Shown here in pieces: positions 33,026-41,219 of a stretch of 64,000 bases of DNA. Where the stretch lies: assembly GCF_019042735.1 (NCBI RefSeq), contig NZ_JAHQCR010000045.1:62001-126000 (forward strand). Reading direction: 5' to 3'. This DNA is from Evansella alkalicola. Lineage in GTDB: Bacteria; Bacillota; Bacilli; Bacillales; Salisediminibacteriaceae. The translations under genes and the position numbers were made by a program. The first letter of the stretch is position 1. Every line of letters begins with the position of its first letter. Below the pieces are notes generated by a model, which was not told the origin of the DNA, searched no databases, and saw only the letters and a list, made by a program, of their open reading frames with translations.

Positions 33026-33175
33026 TTAGAATAATCGCATATACTGAGATCGCTTTGCTAACAACTCCTGACGAACTTTACGACTATATTCTCGTTGCTG
33101 TTCCTTTTTAATATCTTCAGCTGTATATTTTCGCTTAGATATATTTACAGTAACAAAAAAGATATGAAACATCAT
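33026..33175 (-). CDS. YrzI-like small protein
   Basis: A 49-residue protein: MMFHIFFVTVNISKRKYTAE, then a basic, helical part EDIKKEQQREYSRKVRQELL and KRSQYMRLF. The hydrophobic beginning followed by SKRKYTAEDI resembles the YrzI family of small Bacillus proteins, often found in tandem and of unknown role. The start has GGGAGGTGA five bases upstream, with a second ATG directly after. Moderately sure of the family, more sure that it is a gene. Confidence 0.6.
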   Translation of the reverse strand: MMFHIFFVTVNISKRKYTAEDIKKEQQREYSRKVRQELLAKRSQYMRLF

Positions 33176-33256
33176 AATTATCACCTCCCTTATATGTATT
33201 TTGGAAGAATGTAAGGAATTCTTTACAGTTTTATATAATGATATTTAGAAATACAA

Positions 33257-33293
33257 AAAAACGTAGATTAACTATAAATCTACGCTTAACAAT
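33257..33293. terminator. Intrinsic terminator
   Basis: CGTAGATT and AATCTACG form a stem with a nine-base loop, with seven T residues after it on the minus strand. Confidence 0.7.
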
Positions 33294-33333
33294 TATATGA
33301 ACTACAAAACCACGAGCATCGTGATTGCATGAA

Positions 33334-33374
33334 AAAACGCAGATCTGATAACGAACGACCAACCTGCGTAGAAT
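33334..33374 (-). terminator. Intrinsic terminator after the 25-residue ORF
   Basis: ACGCAG and CTGCGT enclose a 22-base loop and precede TTTTTT on the minus strand. A second terminator follows 40 bases on. Confidence 0.6.
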
Positions 33375-33396
33375 ACCCTATTTCCCTATATACAGA

Positions 33397-33474
33397 TTAT
33401 AATGGAAGTACCTTTATGGAGGCTAGTCGATCACCAATATTTAGTTTTACTTTTGTGAATTTTAAGTTTTTCAT
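33397..33474 (-). CDS. Possible 25-residue microprotein
   Basis: A 25-residue frame, MKNLKFTKVKLNIGDRLASI then KVLPL. Its ATG has AAAGGAGG seven to eight bases upstream and a terminator lies just after its stop, which is the layout of a real small gene. No family is recognised. The longer opposite-strand frame in this region lacks a ribosome binding site. Confidence 0.45.
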   Translation of the reverse strand: MKNLKFTKVKLNIGDRLASIKVLPL

Positions 33475-33587
33475 TTCAATTGCCTCCTTTCCATTATTTT
33501 CTACATTTCTTCCACAAATAATATTACTCTGATCATATTCAAAAGTAAACCTTTTTTTTGAAAATTAAGTGATTTTCTAAATAATTC

Positions 33588-33622
33588 AATAGGCCATTCA
33601 TCAAATGATGAACGGCCTATTA
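33588..33622 (-). terminator. Terminator after yisL
   Basis: AATAGGCCATTCATC and GATGAACGGCCTATT form a long stem 15 bases after the stop of the yisL-like gene. Confidence 0.8.
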
Positions 33623-33634
33623 AACATTATGAAA

Positions 33635-34012
33635 TTACAAACGCCCTGTTGAACTAAATCCAAAATAAAGTGTTAAAATGAGCGCAATTCCGAATTGAAC
33701 CCAAAATACCATCTTTGATTTGCCATCTAACGTCCCTTTTGCCATTCGGTTCGTTATTAATTCCATCGTAAATATAAGCCAAAATGCTAATAGACCTTTG
33801 ACAAGTGTTTCCCAGTAAAACTGTTTTATAATAATCATGAATATACCAGTTCCACCTACTAATAAGTAAAAAAGTCGAAGTGTCATTTGCATAATTTTCC
33901 CAATTTTTGCATTGCCTTTTCCGATAAAAATCACAGCAAGAACAAATAATAAAATAGTTAAAAACCAAAACAGTCCATGGGAATGTAAAAAAGTATTGTA
34001 ATGTTGTGCCAC
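33635..34012 (-). CDS. yisL: YisL family membrane protein (UPF0344/DUF1516)
   Basis: A 125-residue protein with four predicted membrane spans (about 13-30, 44-63, 71-90 and 103-120). The N-terminal THxH-like start (YNTFLHSHGLFWFLTILLF) and the middle LRLFYLLVGGTGIFMI followed by MELITNRMAKG match the YisL family. The role of YisL is unknown. The start has AAGGAGGAAAAGAC upstream. Monocistronic. Confidence 0.8.
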   Translation of the reverse strand: MAQHYNTFLHSHGLFWFLTILLFVLAVIFIGKGNAKIGKIMQMTLRLFYLLVGGTGIFMIIIKQFYWETLVKGLLAFWLIFTMELITNRMAKGTLDGKSKMVFWVQFGIALILTLYFGFSSTGRL

Positions 34013-34133
34013 GTCTTTTCCTCCTTTTATGTACTACTTGTAGTATACCGAAAACAAAATTATAACGTAAACTATTATGCCTTCTACTGTTATATCTTTC
34101 CATATTATATTTTGTTCATACAACCAAAAAAAT

Positions 34134-34556
34134 AGAGGCTAGGACATAACTAAAGTGTTTAACTGAAATTGCGAACAATAATAACTTTTGCGGAGGAAAT
34201 ATACGAAGTGCCTCTTCCTCTACGAGCATATGCTACGAAGCTTATCCGTCGAGGCAACTCGAAGCATATTCGTGATGCATCGCTCGTTCCTGCGGGATTA
34301 AAGGCAAGGGTGAGACCCCACAGTGACGAACGTTTACATCATGGATTAACTGCGAGTTGTTTCGACGCATGTTACTCCAGAGAAAATCTAGTAGAGGAAG
34401 AAACACATCAAAAGAGGCTCACCAGCCGCCCGCGGTAAAGAAGACACTGCAAAGAATGAGCAGATGTCGCACTTATGCCTACGGTGAAAGCGGAGTATAT
34501 TTCCGTAACAAATGTTCGGGTTTTTCATATGTTAAAACACTTTTGTCCCAGCCTCC
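34134..34556 (-). terminator. pst operon terminator with a repeat in its loop
   Basis: The arms AGAGGCTAGGACATAACTAA with AGTGTTTAAC (34134-34163) and GTTAAAACACTTTTGTCCCA with GCCTCC (34531-34556) pair over about 25 positions and, on the minus strand, end in TTTTTTT. The 367-base loop holds the GC-rich repeat. Without the insert this would be an ordinary terminator for phoU. Confidence 0.65.
34195..34440 (+). repeat. Dispersed GC-rich repeat inside the pst terminator
   Basis: Runs from TACGAAGTGCCTCTTCCTCT through CTTATCCGTCGAGGCAACTC, CTCGTTCCTGCGGGATT and GTGAGACCCCACAG to GCTCACCAGCCGCCCGCGG. Contains an extra inner segment with a second, inverted copy of the TAGAGGAAGA end (34390-34400). 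The two overlapping frames here are not genes. Confidence 0.85.
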
Positions 34557-34591
34557 AGTTGAATTTTTCTATTTCCCAGGAAAACAAATGA

Positions 34592-35251
34592 CTAATTTAA
34601 ATCAAATCGTTGACCGTTTACTTCATAAATGATCCATTCTGCTATATTTGTACAATAATCTGCAATTCTTTCAATATATCTCGCAATAAAAGCCATTTGC
34701 ATTACCTGTTCTGTAACTCCCGTTTCAACTGCCACTACTTCGAATAATGATTGAACAAATTTGGCATATGCGTGATCAACTTCATCGTCCATCCCTGCAA
34801 TTTTCTGTGCTTCCAAAGTATTTGTATCACGAAAAGCAATTAATACTGCCTTAATCATAACGTGTGCTTTAGAAGCCATAAGCAATAATTCCTCTTCGAA
34901 TTGAATAAGATTTTCTTTTTCTGTTAACCTTTGGGCTGCTTTCGCCATATCCACCGATAAGTCACCCATTCGTTCGAGATCACTAGAAACTTTTAGACTA
35001 ACAATTAATTTCCTTAAGTCTGATGCAACAGGTTGCTGCTTGGCAATCATCAAAGTAGCTTTTTCATTAATTTCTAATTCAAGACTGTTTACCTTACTGT
35101 CTTGAATGATAATGTCGTCGAACTTACTGTATTCTTTTTTTCTAATAGCTTCAATCGTTTCTGTGAAGGCTTGCTCTACCATTCCACCTAGTTCCAGTAC
35201 TTCTCCTTTTAACTCCGCAAGATCATTCACGAAATGTCCTCGAACGTTCAT
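34592..35251 (-). CDS. phoU: Phosphate transport system regulator PhoU
   Basis: A 219-residue all-helical protein with two PhoU repeats, containing the metal-binding motifs of the family (for example RKLIVSLKVSSDLERMGDLS in the first repeat and IARYIERIADYCTNIAEWII in the second). PhoU modulates the Pst transporter and phosphate signalling. The ATG with GAGGGTGA eight bases upstream is taken as the start. It is the last gene of the pst operon. Confidence 0.93.
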   Translation of the reverse strand: MNVRGHFVNDLAELKGEVLELGGMVEQAFTETIEAIRKKEYSKFDDIIIQDSKVNSLELEINEKATLMIAKQQPVASDLRKLIVSLKVSSDLERMGDLSVDMAKAAQRLTEKENLIQFEEELLLMASKAHVMIKAVLIAFRDTNTLEAQKIAGMDDEVDHAYAKFVQSLFEVVAVETGVTEQVMQMAFIARYIERIADYCTNIAEWIIYEVNGQRFDLN

Positions 35252-35270
35252 CTTTTTCGTCACCCTCTCA

Positions 35271-36089
35271 TTATCCAAATCTTCCAGTAATATAGTCTTC
35301 TGTACGTTTATCTGATGGTGTGGAAAAAATTATATCCGTATCATCATATTCAATTACTTCTCCATTAAGGAAAAATGCTGTTTTGTCAGAGATTCTTGCG
35401 GCCTGTTGCATATTGTGGGTGACGATGATAATGGAATAGTTTTCTTTTAATTCTTGGATGAGCTCTTCTACTTTCAATGTTGATTTAGGATCTAGTGCAG
35501 ATGTTGGTTCATCCATTAAAATAACGTCTGGCTCTACCGCTAGGCATCTTGCAATACAAAGTCGCTGTTGCTGACCACCTGATAGACCATATGCATTTTC
35601 ATGTAGACGATCCTTCACTTCTTCCCAGATTGCAGCCCCACGTAAGCTTTTCTCTACAATTTCCTTCAATATTTTTTTATCTTTTATTCCATGAATTCTA
35701 GGTCCATAGGCAATATTGTCAAAAATTGTTTTCGGAAATGGGTTTGGTTTTTGAAATACCATACCTACACGCGTACGTAGTTCTTCAACCCTGAATTCTT
35801 TATCAAATATATTTTTTTCCCGATATAATATTTCTCCTGAAATTCTTACATTTTGTACTAATTCAACCATTCGGTTCAATGTCTTTATATAAGTTGATTT
35901 TCCACAACCTGAAGGTCCTATAATCGCAGTAACTTCATTTTTGTACATTGGTAAATTAATATTTTTTAGTGCATGATTATTTCCATACCAAAGATTTAAG
36001 TTTTTTGTATCATAAACAACGGTTTTATTTACTTGTTCCGTCGTTTCTTTTTTCAACGGCAGTTCAGTAGATATAGATAATGAAGACAT
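35271..36089 (-). CDS. pstB: Phosphate ABC transporter ATPase PstB
   Basis: A 272-residue ATPase of the phosphate ABC importer. Walker A is GPSGCGKST, the signature is LSGGQQQRLCIARCLA, Walker B is DVILMDEPTSALD, and the switch histidine lies in IIIVTHNM. The start is the ATG with TAGGAGGGG seven bases upstream; an in-frame start 19 codons earlier overlaps the end of pstA. It sits between pstA and phoU. Confidence 0.95.
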   Translation of the reverse strand: MSSLSISTELPLKKETTEQVNKTVVYDTKNLNLWYGNNHALKNINLPMYKNEVTAIIGPSGCGKSTYIKTLNRMVELVQNVRISGEILYREKNIFDKEFRVEELRTRVGMVFQKPNPFPKTIFDNIAYGPRIHGIKDKKILKEIVEKSLRGAAIWEEVKDRLHENAYGLSGGQQQRLCIARCLAVEPDVILMDEPTSALDPKSTLKVEELIQELKENYSIIIVTHNMQQAARISDKTAFFLNGEVIEYDDTDIIFSTPSDKRTEDYITGRFG

Positions 36090-36105
36090 TCCTAGTCCCC
36101 TCCTA

Positions 36106-37029
36106 TTAGTATCGTTTCTTAAACTTATTTCTGATGATGATAGCAACCGAATTCATAAGAAATAATACGATTAACAAAACAATGATGGTGGCAGCTGCCA
36201 TAGAAGCATATTCGTCCACTAAGACAGAATCAATTGTCCAGTAATAAATTTGCATTGGTAAAACCGTAAAATTATCCGTGATACTACTTGGAATAGGTAT
36301 GATTAAAGCTGGAATTCCAATTGCGACTAACGGTGCTGTCTCACCAATTGCTCGAGATAAAGCTAATATAACACCTGTCAATATCCCCGCCATTGATGCT
36401 GGTAAAACAATGTTTCTAATTGTTTGCCATTTCGTCGCCCCCATTCCGTACGAAGCTTCCCTCAAAAACTGAGGTACAGAACGAATTGCCTCCTGACTTG
36501 CTACGACCACAATTGGTAAAACAAGTAAGGACATTGTCAAGCCGCCAGCAATTATACTAGGTCCAAATCCAAACATTCGTACGAAAATGGTTAATCCCAA
36601 CAGGCCAAATACAATAGATGGAACACCAGCTAAATTAGTTATATTCGTCTGGATAAAGGAATGAAATCTTCCTCTTTTTGCATATTCTTCTAGGTAAATT
36701 GCCGTCCCAATACCTAAAACCATGGTTACTGGACCAACAACAAACATAAGCCATAGCGTACCAACGACCGCACCAGCTATTCCCGCCCGTTCTGGTAAGG
36801 TTGAAAGTCTATTTGTTAGAAAGTCCATGTTAATCCAACCTAATCCGTCTCTTAGAATTGTATATATTAGAAATGCTAGTACAATTAACCCGAACATGGT
36901 TGATGCTAAAAACAAATACTTGACGAAATTGTTTATAAAAAGTCTAGTAGTCATTCTTTTATTTACTTTTTCGATATTTAAATAATGACTATGGAACTTC
37001 TCCTCTGACTTCAGTGCGAACTCCTTCAT
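36106..37029 (-). CDS. pstA: Phosphate ABC transporter permease PstA
   Basis: A 307-residue membrane protein with six main spans. The EAA-type loop that contacts PstB is EASYGMGATKWQTIRNIVLP (about residues 188-207), and LSRAIGETAPLVAIG follows. It starts one or two bases after the pstC stop region, with AGGGAGG ten bases upstream. Confidence 0.93.
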   Translation of the reverse strand: MKEFALKSEEKFHSHYLNIEKVNKRMTTRLFINNFVKYLFLASTMFGLIVLAFLIYTILRDGLGWINMDFLTNRLSTLPERAGIAGAVVGTLWLMFVVGPVTMVLGIGTAIYLEEYAKRGRFHSFIQTNITNLAGVPSIVFGLLGLTIFVRMFGFGPSIIAGGLTMSLLVLPIVVVASQEAIRSVPQFLREASYGMGATKWQTIRNIVLPASMAGILTGVILALSRAIGETAPLVAIGIPALIIPIPSSITDNFTVLPMQIYYWTIDSVLVDEYASMAAATIIVLLIVLFLMNSVAIIIRNKFKKRY

Positions 37030-37031
37030 TT

Positions 37032-37967
37032 TTAATAGGCCTCCCTATATTTGCGAGAGATATGTCCTGCAAACATATTCATCAACAATGTAAAAATAAA
37101 CAATGCAAATGCAACGGCATATAAACTGTAATAAGCTGTTGTACCTGCCCCAGCATCACCACTCGTTACTTCAACTATATAAGCTGTCATCGTTTGCATA
37201 GATTGAGTGATATCAAAAGTAAAATTCTTCGAACTACCACTAGCAATAGTCACGATCATCGTCTCTCCAATAGCTCTAGATATTCCTAATACAAAAGAAG
37301 CAATAATTCCTGAAATTGCAGCAGGGATAACAACACGAAGCGTCACCTCTAATTTAGTTGCTCCAAGGGCCAATGCTCCTTCACGCATTGCTTTAGGAAC
37401 CGAATTCATTGCGTCTTCAGATAAAGAAGCCACAAGTGGAATAATCATTATTCCCATTACAATTCCAGGACTAAGGGCATTTGTTGACTGCAATGCAGGT
37501 ATAAACTCTCTTAAAATAGGGGTCACAAATGTGAAGGCAAAGAAACCATATACGATTGTTGGTATCCCTGCTAAAACTTCAATAATTGGTTTTACTGCTT
37601 TCCTCACACTTTCTGAGGCATATTCACTTAAATAGATAGCAGTAGTCAAGCCAATTGGTATTGCTACTAACATTGCTACAAGTGAAATTAATATCGTTCC
37701 AGTTAACAATGGTAAAATACTAAAGCTAGGCTCTACTCGACTTAAAGGTTTCATATTTGTATTAGTAAAAAACTCAATAATAGATACTTCTCTGAAAAAG
37801 AGAAATGTTTCATATAACAAAGTGGAAACAATACCCACAGTCGTTAAAATGGAAATTGAAGCTAATGCAAATAAGATAAAAGGGATAGTGCGCTCTGCTT
37901 TTAGCATCAACTTATTTTTTTTATCTTTGTTTCGTATAAGATCTTTAACACTCACAGTTTTTCCCAT
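37032..37967 (-). CDS. pstC: Phosphate ABC transporter permease PstC
   Basis: A 311-residue membrane protein, partner of PstA. The EAA loop is REGALALGATKLEVTLRVVI (about residues 196-215), followed by GISRAIGETMIVTIASGS. The ATG chosen has AAGGAG eight bases upstream; an earlier in-frame ATG is six codons before it and has no site. A stem-loop lies between pstS and this gene. Confidence 0.93.
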   Translation of the reverse strand: MGKTVSVKDLIRNKDKKNKLMLKAERTIPFILFALASISILTTVGIVSTLLYETFLFFREVSIIEFFTNTNMKPLSRVEPSFSILPLLTGTILISLVAMLVAIPIGLTTAIYLSEYASESVRKAVKPIIEVLAGIPTIVYGFFAFTFVTPILREFIPALQSTNALSPGIVMGIMIIPLVASLSEDAMNSVPKAMREGALALGATKLEVTLRVVIPAAISGIIASFVLGISRAIGETMIVTIASGSSKNFTFDITQSMQTMTAYIVEVTSGDAGAGTTAYYSLYAVAFALFIFTLLMNMFAGHISRKYREAY

Positions 37968-38027
37968 AAAAACTGCTCCTTCCATCGTCCAAGTGGATTT
38001 TTACCATTTACATCTGAAAAAACTTCT

Positions 38028-38062
38028 AGAAAATGAGAAGCATTTACTACTTCTCATTTTCA
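38028..38062 (-). promoter_or_regulatory. Stem-loop between pstS and pstC
   Basis: AAAATGAGAAG and CTTCTCATTTT form an 11-pair stem with a nine-base loop 40 bases after the pstS stop. It lacks a long T run directly after it, so it is likely a partial terminator or an RNA end stabiliser giving more PstS than PstCAB. Confidence 0.65.
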
Positions 38063-38101
38063 TTATTTTATAAATTACTATTTTTGATGATAGTTGAAGG
38101 C

Positions 38102-39061
38102 TCAGTTAAGTTTTTGAATAAAGTCTAACGCTTCATCTAGTTCATTATCTGGAAGCGGTGCAAACCCTGTTTCACCTGCAAAAGTTGTAGCACCAGTACT
38201 AAAGATATATTCAGCAAATGCTTTAACTTGGGGCTTCTCTTTAGCAGCATCAAGGTTAAGATTAGTAAATACTGGTCTTGTAAAATTAGCATACGGACCA
38301 TCTTCAGCAATAGTTTCTAATGATGGAGCTACAGGACCGTTACCAAAATCAACAGAAACTGCCGTTATTTTATCGTCGTTATTTGCATAATAACCATAGC
38401 CAAAGAATGCAATTCCATTTACATCTTCAGATACTAAACTTACTAGTGTAGAGTATTCTTGTTGAAGGTTAATTCCTTCTACTAGGTCTTGCTTCTCAAT
38501 AATGACATCTACGAAAAATTCATAAGTTCCGTGGTTTTCATTAGGCCCATAGAAGTTAATTTCTTCAGATGGCCATTCTGGACGGATATCAGACCATAAT
38601 ACATGATCATCATCTTTGATGTTACCAGTAACAAACATTGTTTTAATTTCTTCTTCCGTCATCTCCGTAGCCCAATCATTTTCAGGGTTAATTACTAATG
38701 TTAATCCATCTAGTGCAACTTTAAATTCCTTTGAATCGATATCATTCGCTTCTAATTCAGCTACTTCTTCATCCTTTATTGGGCGAGATGCGTTAGAGAA
38801 GTCTGTTTCACCTACAACATACTTTTGCATACCAGCACTTGTACCAGCACGCCCTACCTCGACACTTACTCCTTCCTCAACGGAAGTCATAAATTCATCT
38901 GCAATACGAGCCATTAAAGGATAAACCGTACCAGACCCATCAATTGAAACTGCTCCAGATAATTCATTTGCATCTGCTTGATTGTCTGTTTCTTCAGAAC
39001 CACATGCAACTGATACTAATGTTAATGTCGCTAATAATAATGTAACTAAGTATTTTTTCAC
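38102..39061 (-). CDS. pstS: Phosphate-binding lipoprotein PstS
   Basis: A 319-residue protein. The signal peptide ends in the lipobox SVAC, giving a lipid-anchored phosphate receptor. The phosphate-binding loops are visible as IDGSGTVYPL and GRAGTSAGMQKY. The start is placed at GTG, where GGGAGG lies about nine bases upstream and the signal peptide has normal length; an ATG ten codons earlier overlaps that site. First gene of the operon pstS-C-A-B-phoU, behind PhoP boxes. Confidence 0.94.
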   Translation of the reverse strand: MKKYLVTLLLATLTLVSVACGSEETDNQADANELSGAVSIDGSGTVYPLMARIADEFMTSVEEGVSVEVGRAGTSAGMQKYVVGETDFSNASRPIKDEEVAELEANDIDSKEFKVALDGLTLVINPENDWATEMTEEEIKTMFVTGNIKDDDHVLWSDIRPEWPSEEINFYGPNENHGTYEFFVDVIIEKQDLVEGINLQQEYSTLVSLVSEDVNGIAFFGYGYYANNDDKITAVSVDFGNGPVAPSLETIAEDGPYANFTRPVFTNLNLDAAKEKPQVKAFAEYIFSTGATTFAGETGFAPLPDNELDEALDFIQKLN

Positions 39062-39124
39062 TTCAAATTTCCTCCCTAGGTTTAGTTTCATAATTTGATA
39101 GATTATTTCTCTACCACAATTTTT

Positions 39125-39199
39125 AGTATAAGAGAGAAATATTAAGGAGATTTGAATTCGAGGTAAATGTTTGTAAACTATTTGTAAAGTTTGAATTTA
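39125..39199 (-). promoter_or_regulatory. PhoP box and promoter of the pst operon
   Basis: On the minus strand TTTACA, TTTACA and TTACCT (39188-39183, 39177-39172 and 39166-39161) are spaced at exactly 11 bases; a weak fourth, TAAATT, lies one step upstream. This is the known PhoP site, TT(A/T/C)ACA repeats with five-base gaps. A -10 element TATACT (39130-39125) follows at suitable distance. Confidence 0.85.
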
Positions 39200-39206
39200 C
39201 ACAAAT

Positions 39207-39230
39207 TTGTGCGGGACCTGGTCCCGCACT
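39207..39230. terminator. Palindromic hairpin near the pst promoter
   Basis: GTGCGGGACC and GGTCCCGCAC form a perfect ten-pair stem around a single base, so the real loop must be larger. No T run. It lies between the metallo-hydrolase terminator and the PhoP box. Confidence 0.5.
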
Positions 39231-39243
39231 ATTTTGTGAACAT

Positions 39244-39299
39244 CAAAAAGCCTAATGAATCTGATGTTGTTTAATAACACCAGCTTCATTAGGCTACCG
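39244..39299 (-). terminator. Terminator after the metallo-hydrolase gene
   Basis: AGCCTAATGAA and TTCATTAGGCT form an 11-pair stem with a 25-base loop and TTTTT after it on the minus strand. A scrap of the GC-rich repeat follows at 39335-39375 (ATTCGCTTTTTGTGGGCGGA). No gene is seen in 39300-39401. Confidence 0.75.
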
Positions 39300-39401
39300 T
39301 GTAAATTGTTTTACTAATATAGAACTCGATACAAGCTATTCGCTTTTTGTGGGCGGATGGTGAGCCACCTTGAAGCTTCGCAGTTGCTAGTAGAGGCTGA
39401 G

Positions 39402-40139
39402 TCATTCTTCCCATGTTAACCCTCTTTTTCCTAAACTAATGGGGCCTTTAAAATACTTTTTAGCTTCATTGACTAATTGTTGATGGTCCCCAAAGTGAGG
39501 TAGGTGTGCAAGCAACAGTTCTTTAACATTTCCTTTCACGGCTAAAGTTGCTGCCTCTTTACTATTCATATGACCATAGCTCTTTGCTTCTTGCCCCTCA
39601 TAGAAACTTGTTTCCGTAATGAGCAGGTCAGCACCTTCTATAAATGGAACCAACGATTCATCATAAGAAGTATCTGCCGAATAAACTATTGAAGTGCCTG
39701 ATTGTGATTTGACTTTAATTGCGTAACACGGCGCAGGATGAGAAGTGGGGTGAAATGTAAAAGAAAGAGATCCAATGGATAGTACTGATTTTTCACCATA
39801 ATCATAAGCTTCCGCAAACGTTTTTTTACCAAGTTGCTGATATCCTTGCTGATCGTCTTGATGACCATAAATATGTAAAGGTTGATCAGTATTCTTCAAA
39901 TTCATATCAACCACTCGACTATAGGTTAAAACACCAATATCCGCAACATGATCGTGATGATAATGAGATAGGATTACGGCGTCTATAACTGCCAAATCAA
40001 TATAATTTTGCAATTGGGCAACAGCTCCGCTTCCACAATCTAAAAGAACATTTGTACCTCCATCCTGAAGTAAGTAGCATGATGTTGCTTCGTTTTTTTC
40101 AGGATATGCGCCCCAAAAACCAATTACAGTTAGTTTCAT
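39402..40139 (-). CDS. MBL fold metallo-hydrolase, YhfI-like
   Basis: A 245-residue metallo-beta-lactamase-fold protein. The zinc-binding motif HYHHDHVADI (about residues 59-68, HxHxDH type) is intact, with later ligands in SHPAPC, YSADTSYD and LLAHLPHFGD. The beginning MKLTVIGFWGAYPEKNEATS and the overall length match YhfI of B. subtilis, a RNase Z-like protein of unknown substrate. Monocistronic, facing away from the hairpin array. Confidence 0.8.
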   Translation of the reverse strand: MKLTVIGFWGAYPEKNEATSCYLLQDGGTNVLLDCGSGAVAQLQNYIDLAVIDAVILSHYHHDHVADIGVLTYSRVVDMNLKNTDQPLHIYGHQDDQQGYQQLGKKTFAEAYDYGEKSVLSIGSLSFTFHPTSHPAPCYAIKVKSQSGTSIVYSADTSYDESLVPFIEGADLLITETSFYEGQEAKSYGHMNSKEAATLAVKGNVKELLLAHLPHFGDHQQLVNEAKKYFKGPISLGKRGLTWEE

Positions 40140-40298
40140 ATGTTACCCCTTTCCAATTTATTATTATATGGGTATTAGCTTATATATAACAGGTAACTTC
40201 ATGAGTTTGATTATAGTATGAAGTTATCATGTTGTCTTTATAATCGAAAGAGGGAAATTATCTAGAAAATAAGTTGTCTCTGTCGGGTTATCTCTATC

Positions 40299-40758
40299 TT
40301 GCGTGAGTATCACCATTTCCTGTGATTTCGCGTACGATCAGCACTCTATCCAACGCGAATTTCACCATTTCCTTCAATTTCGCGTGTGATTAACCCTCCA
40401 TCTAACGCGAAATCCACCATTTCCAACGAGTTCGTGTGCGATTAACCTCCTATCGAACGCGAGTTTCTTCATTTCCTGTGATTTCGCGTGCGATTAACCT
40501 CCTATCGAACGCGAGTTTCTTCATTTCCTTCAGTTTCGCGTGCGATTAACCTCCTATCGAACGCGAGTTTCTTCATTTCCTTCAGTTTCGCGTGCGATTA
40601 ACCTCCTATCGAACGCGAGTTTCTTCATTTCCTTCATTTTCGCGTACGATCAACCCTCCATCGAACGCGAAATCCGCCATTTCCAACGAGTTCGCGTGCG
40701 ATCAGCACTCTATCGAAAGCAACCTCCATCATTTCCAACGAGTTCGCGTGCGATTAAC
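40299..40758. repeat. Tandem array of nine 52-bp hairpin units
   Basis: The core CGCGT(G/A)CGAT recurs at a 52-base step starting near 40329, 40381, 40433, 40485, 40537, 40589, 40641, 40693 and 40745. Units four to seven are almost identical and the outer ones diverge. Within a unit TCGCGTGCGAT pairs with ATCGAACGCGA, so every copy can form a hairpin of ten or more pairs. The unit length is not a multiple of three, so open frames through it are not genes. It occupies most of the yhfI-rpmA gap. Confidence 0.92.
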
Positions 40759-40825
40759 AGGAACCACTAAACCACTAAACCAAGACACAATTTAGATTCA
40801 ATTGGATAATACAAAAACCCCTAAC

Positions 40826-40882
40826 AAAATACAAAAAAACCCTAACAAAACCTGACTCACATCAGATATCATTAGGGGTTTT
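40826..40882 (-). terminator. Terminator after rpmA
   Basis: On the minus strand AAAACCCCTAA pairs with TTAGGGTTTTTTT over a 22-base loop. A second TTAGGGGTTTTT lies just past it. Confidence 0.7.
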
Positions 40883-40898
40883 ACATGCTGCGTTATAT

Positions 40899-41192
40899 TT
40901 ACGCTTCTTGAGCAACTGGGTACACGCTAACTTGCTTGCGGTCACGTCCAACACGCTCAAATTTAACAACTCCGTCTACTTTCGCAAACAAAGTGTCGTC
41001 TCCACCTTTACCTACGTTCACACCTGGATAAATTTTCGTTCCACGTTGACGTACTAGGATAGATCCGCCAGTAACTTCTTGTCCGTCTCCACGCTTTGTG
41101 CCTAGGCGCTTCGCGATAGAGTCACGACCGTTCTTTGTACTACCTACACCCTTTTTACTTGCGAAAAATTGAAGGTCCAATTTTAAAAACAT
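40899..41192 (-). CDS. rpmA: 50S ribosomal protein L27
   Basis: A 97-residue ribosomal protein. It carries the Firmicutes N-terminal extension FLKLDLQFFA before SKKGVGSTKNGRDS, which the protease Prp must remove so that the L27 N-terminus can reach the peptidyl transferase centre. The rest (KRLGTKRGDGQEVTGGSIL) is typical. Start preceded by CAGGAGGTGAAG. prp lies immediately upstream in the same operon. Confidence 0.97.
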   Translation of the reverse strand: MFLKLDLQFFASKKGVGSTKNGRDSIAKRLGTKRGDGQEVTGGSILVRQRGTKIYPGVNVGKGGDDTLFAKVDGVVKFERVGRDRKQVSVYPVAQEA

Positions 41193-41219
41193 GGTCTTCA
41201 CCTCCTGAATCACGATTAA

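Noticed and set aside
33329..33532. A 67-codon plus-strand frame
   Set aside because: It covers two terminators and a minus-strand micro-ORF with a good ribosome binding site, and has no site of its own.
34169..34632. Two frames of about 90 codons near the pst terminator
   Set aside because: Both cross the GC-rich repeat and lack a ribosome binding site; one runs into phoU from the opposite strand.
40299..40758. CRISPR array
   Set aside because: The unit repeats over its whole length without unique spacers, and there are no cas genes nearby.
40540..40795. Open frames of 67 to 76 codons across the 52-bp array
   Set aside because: The unit length is not a multiple of three and the frames owe their length to repetition; no ribosome binding site.
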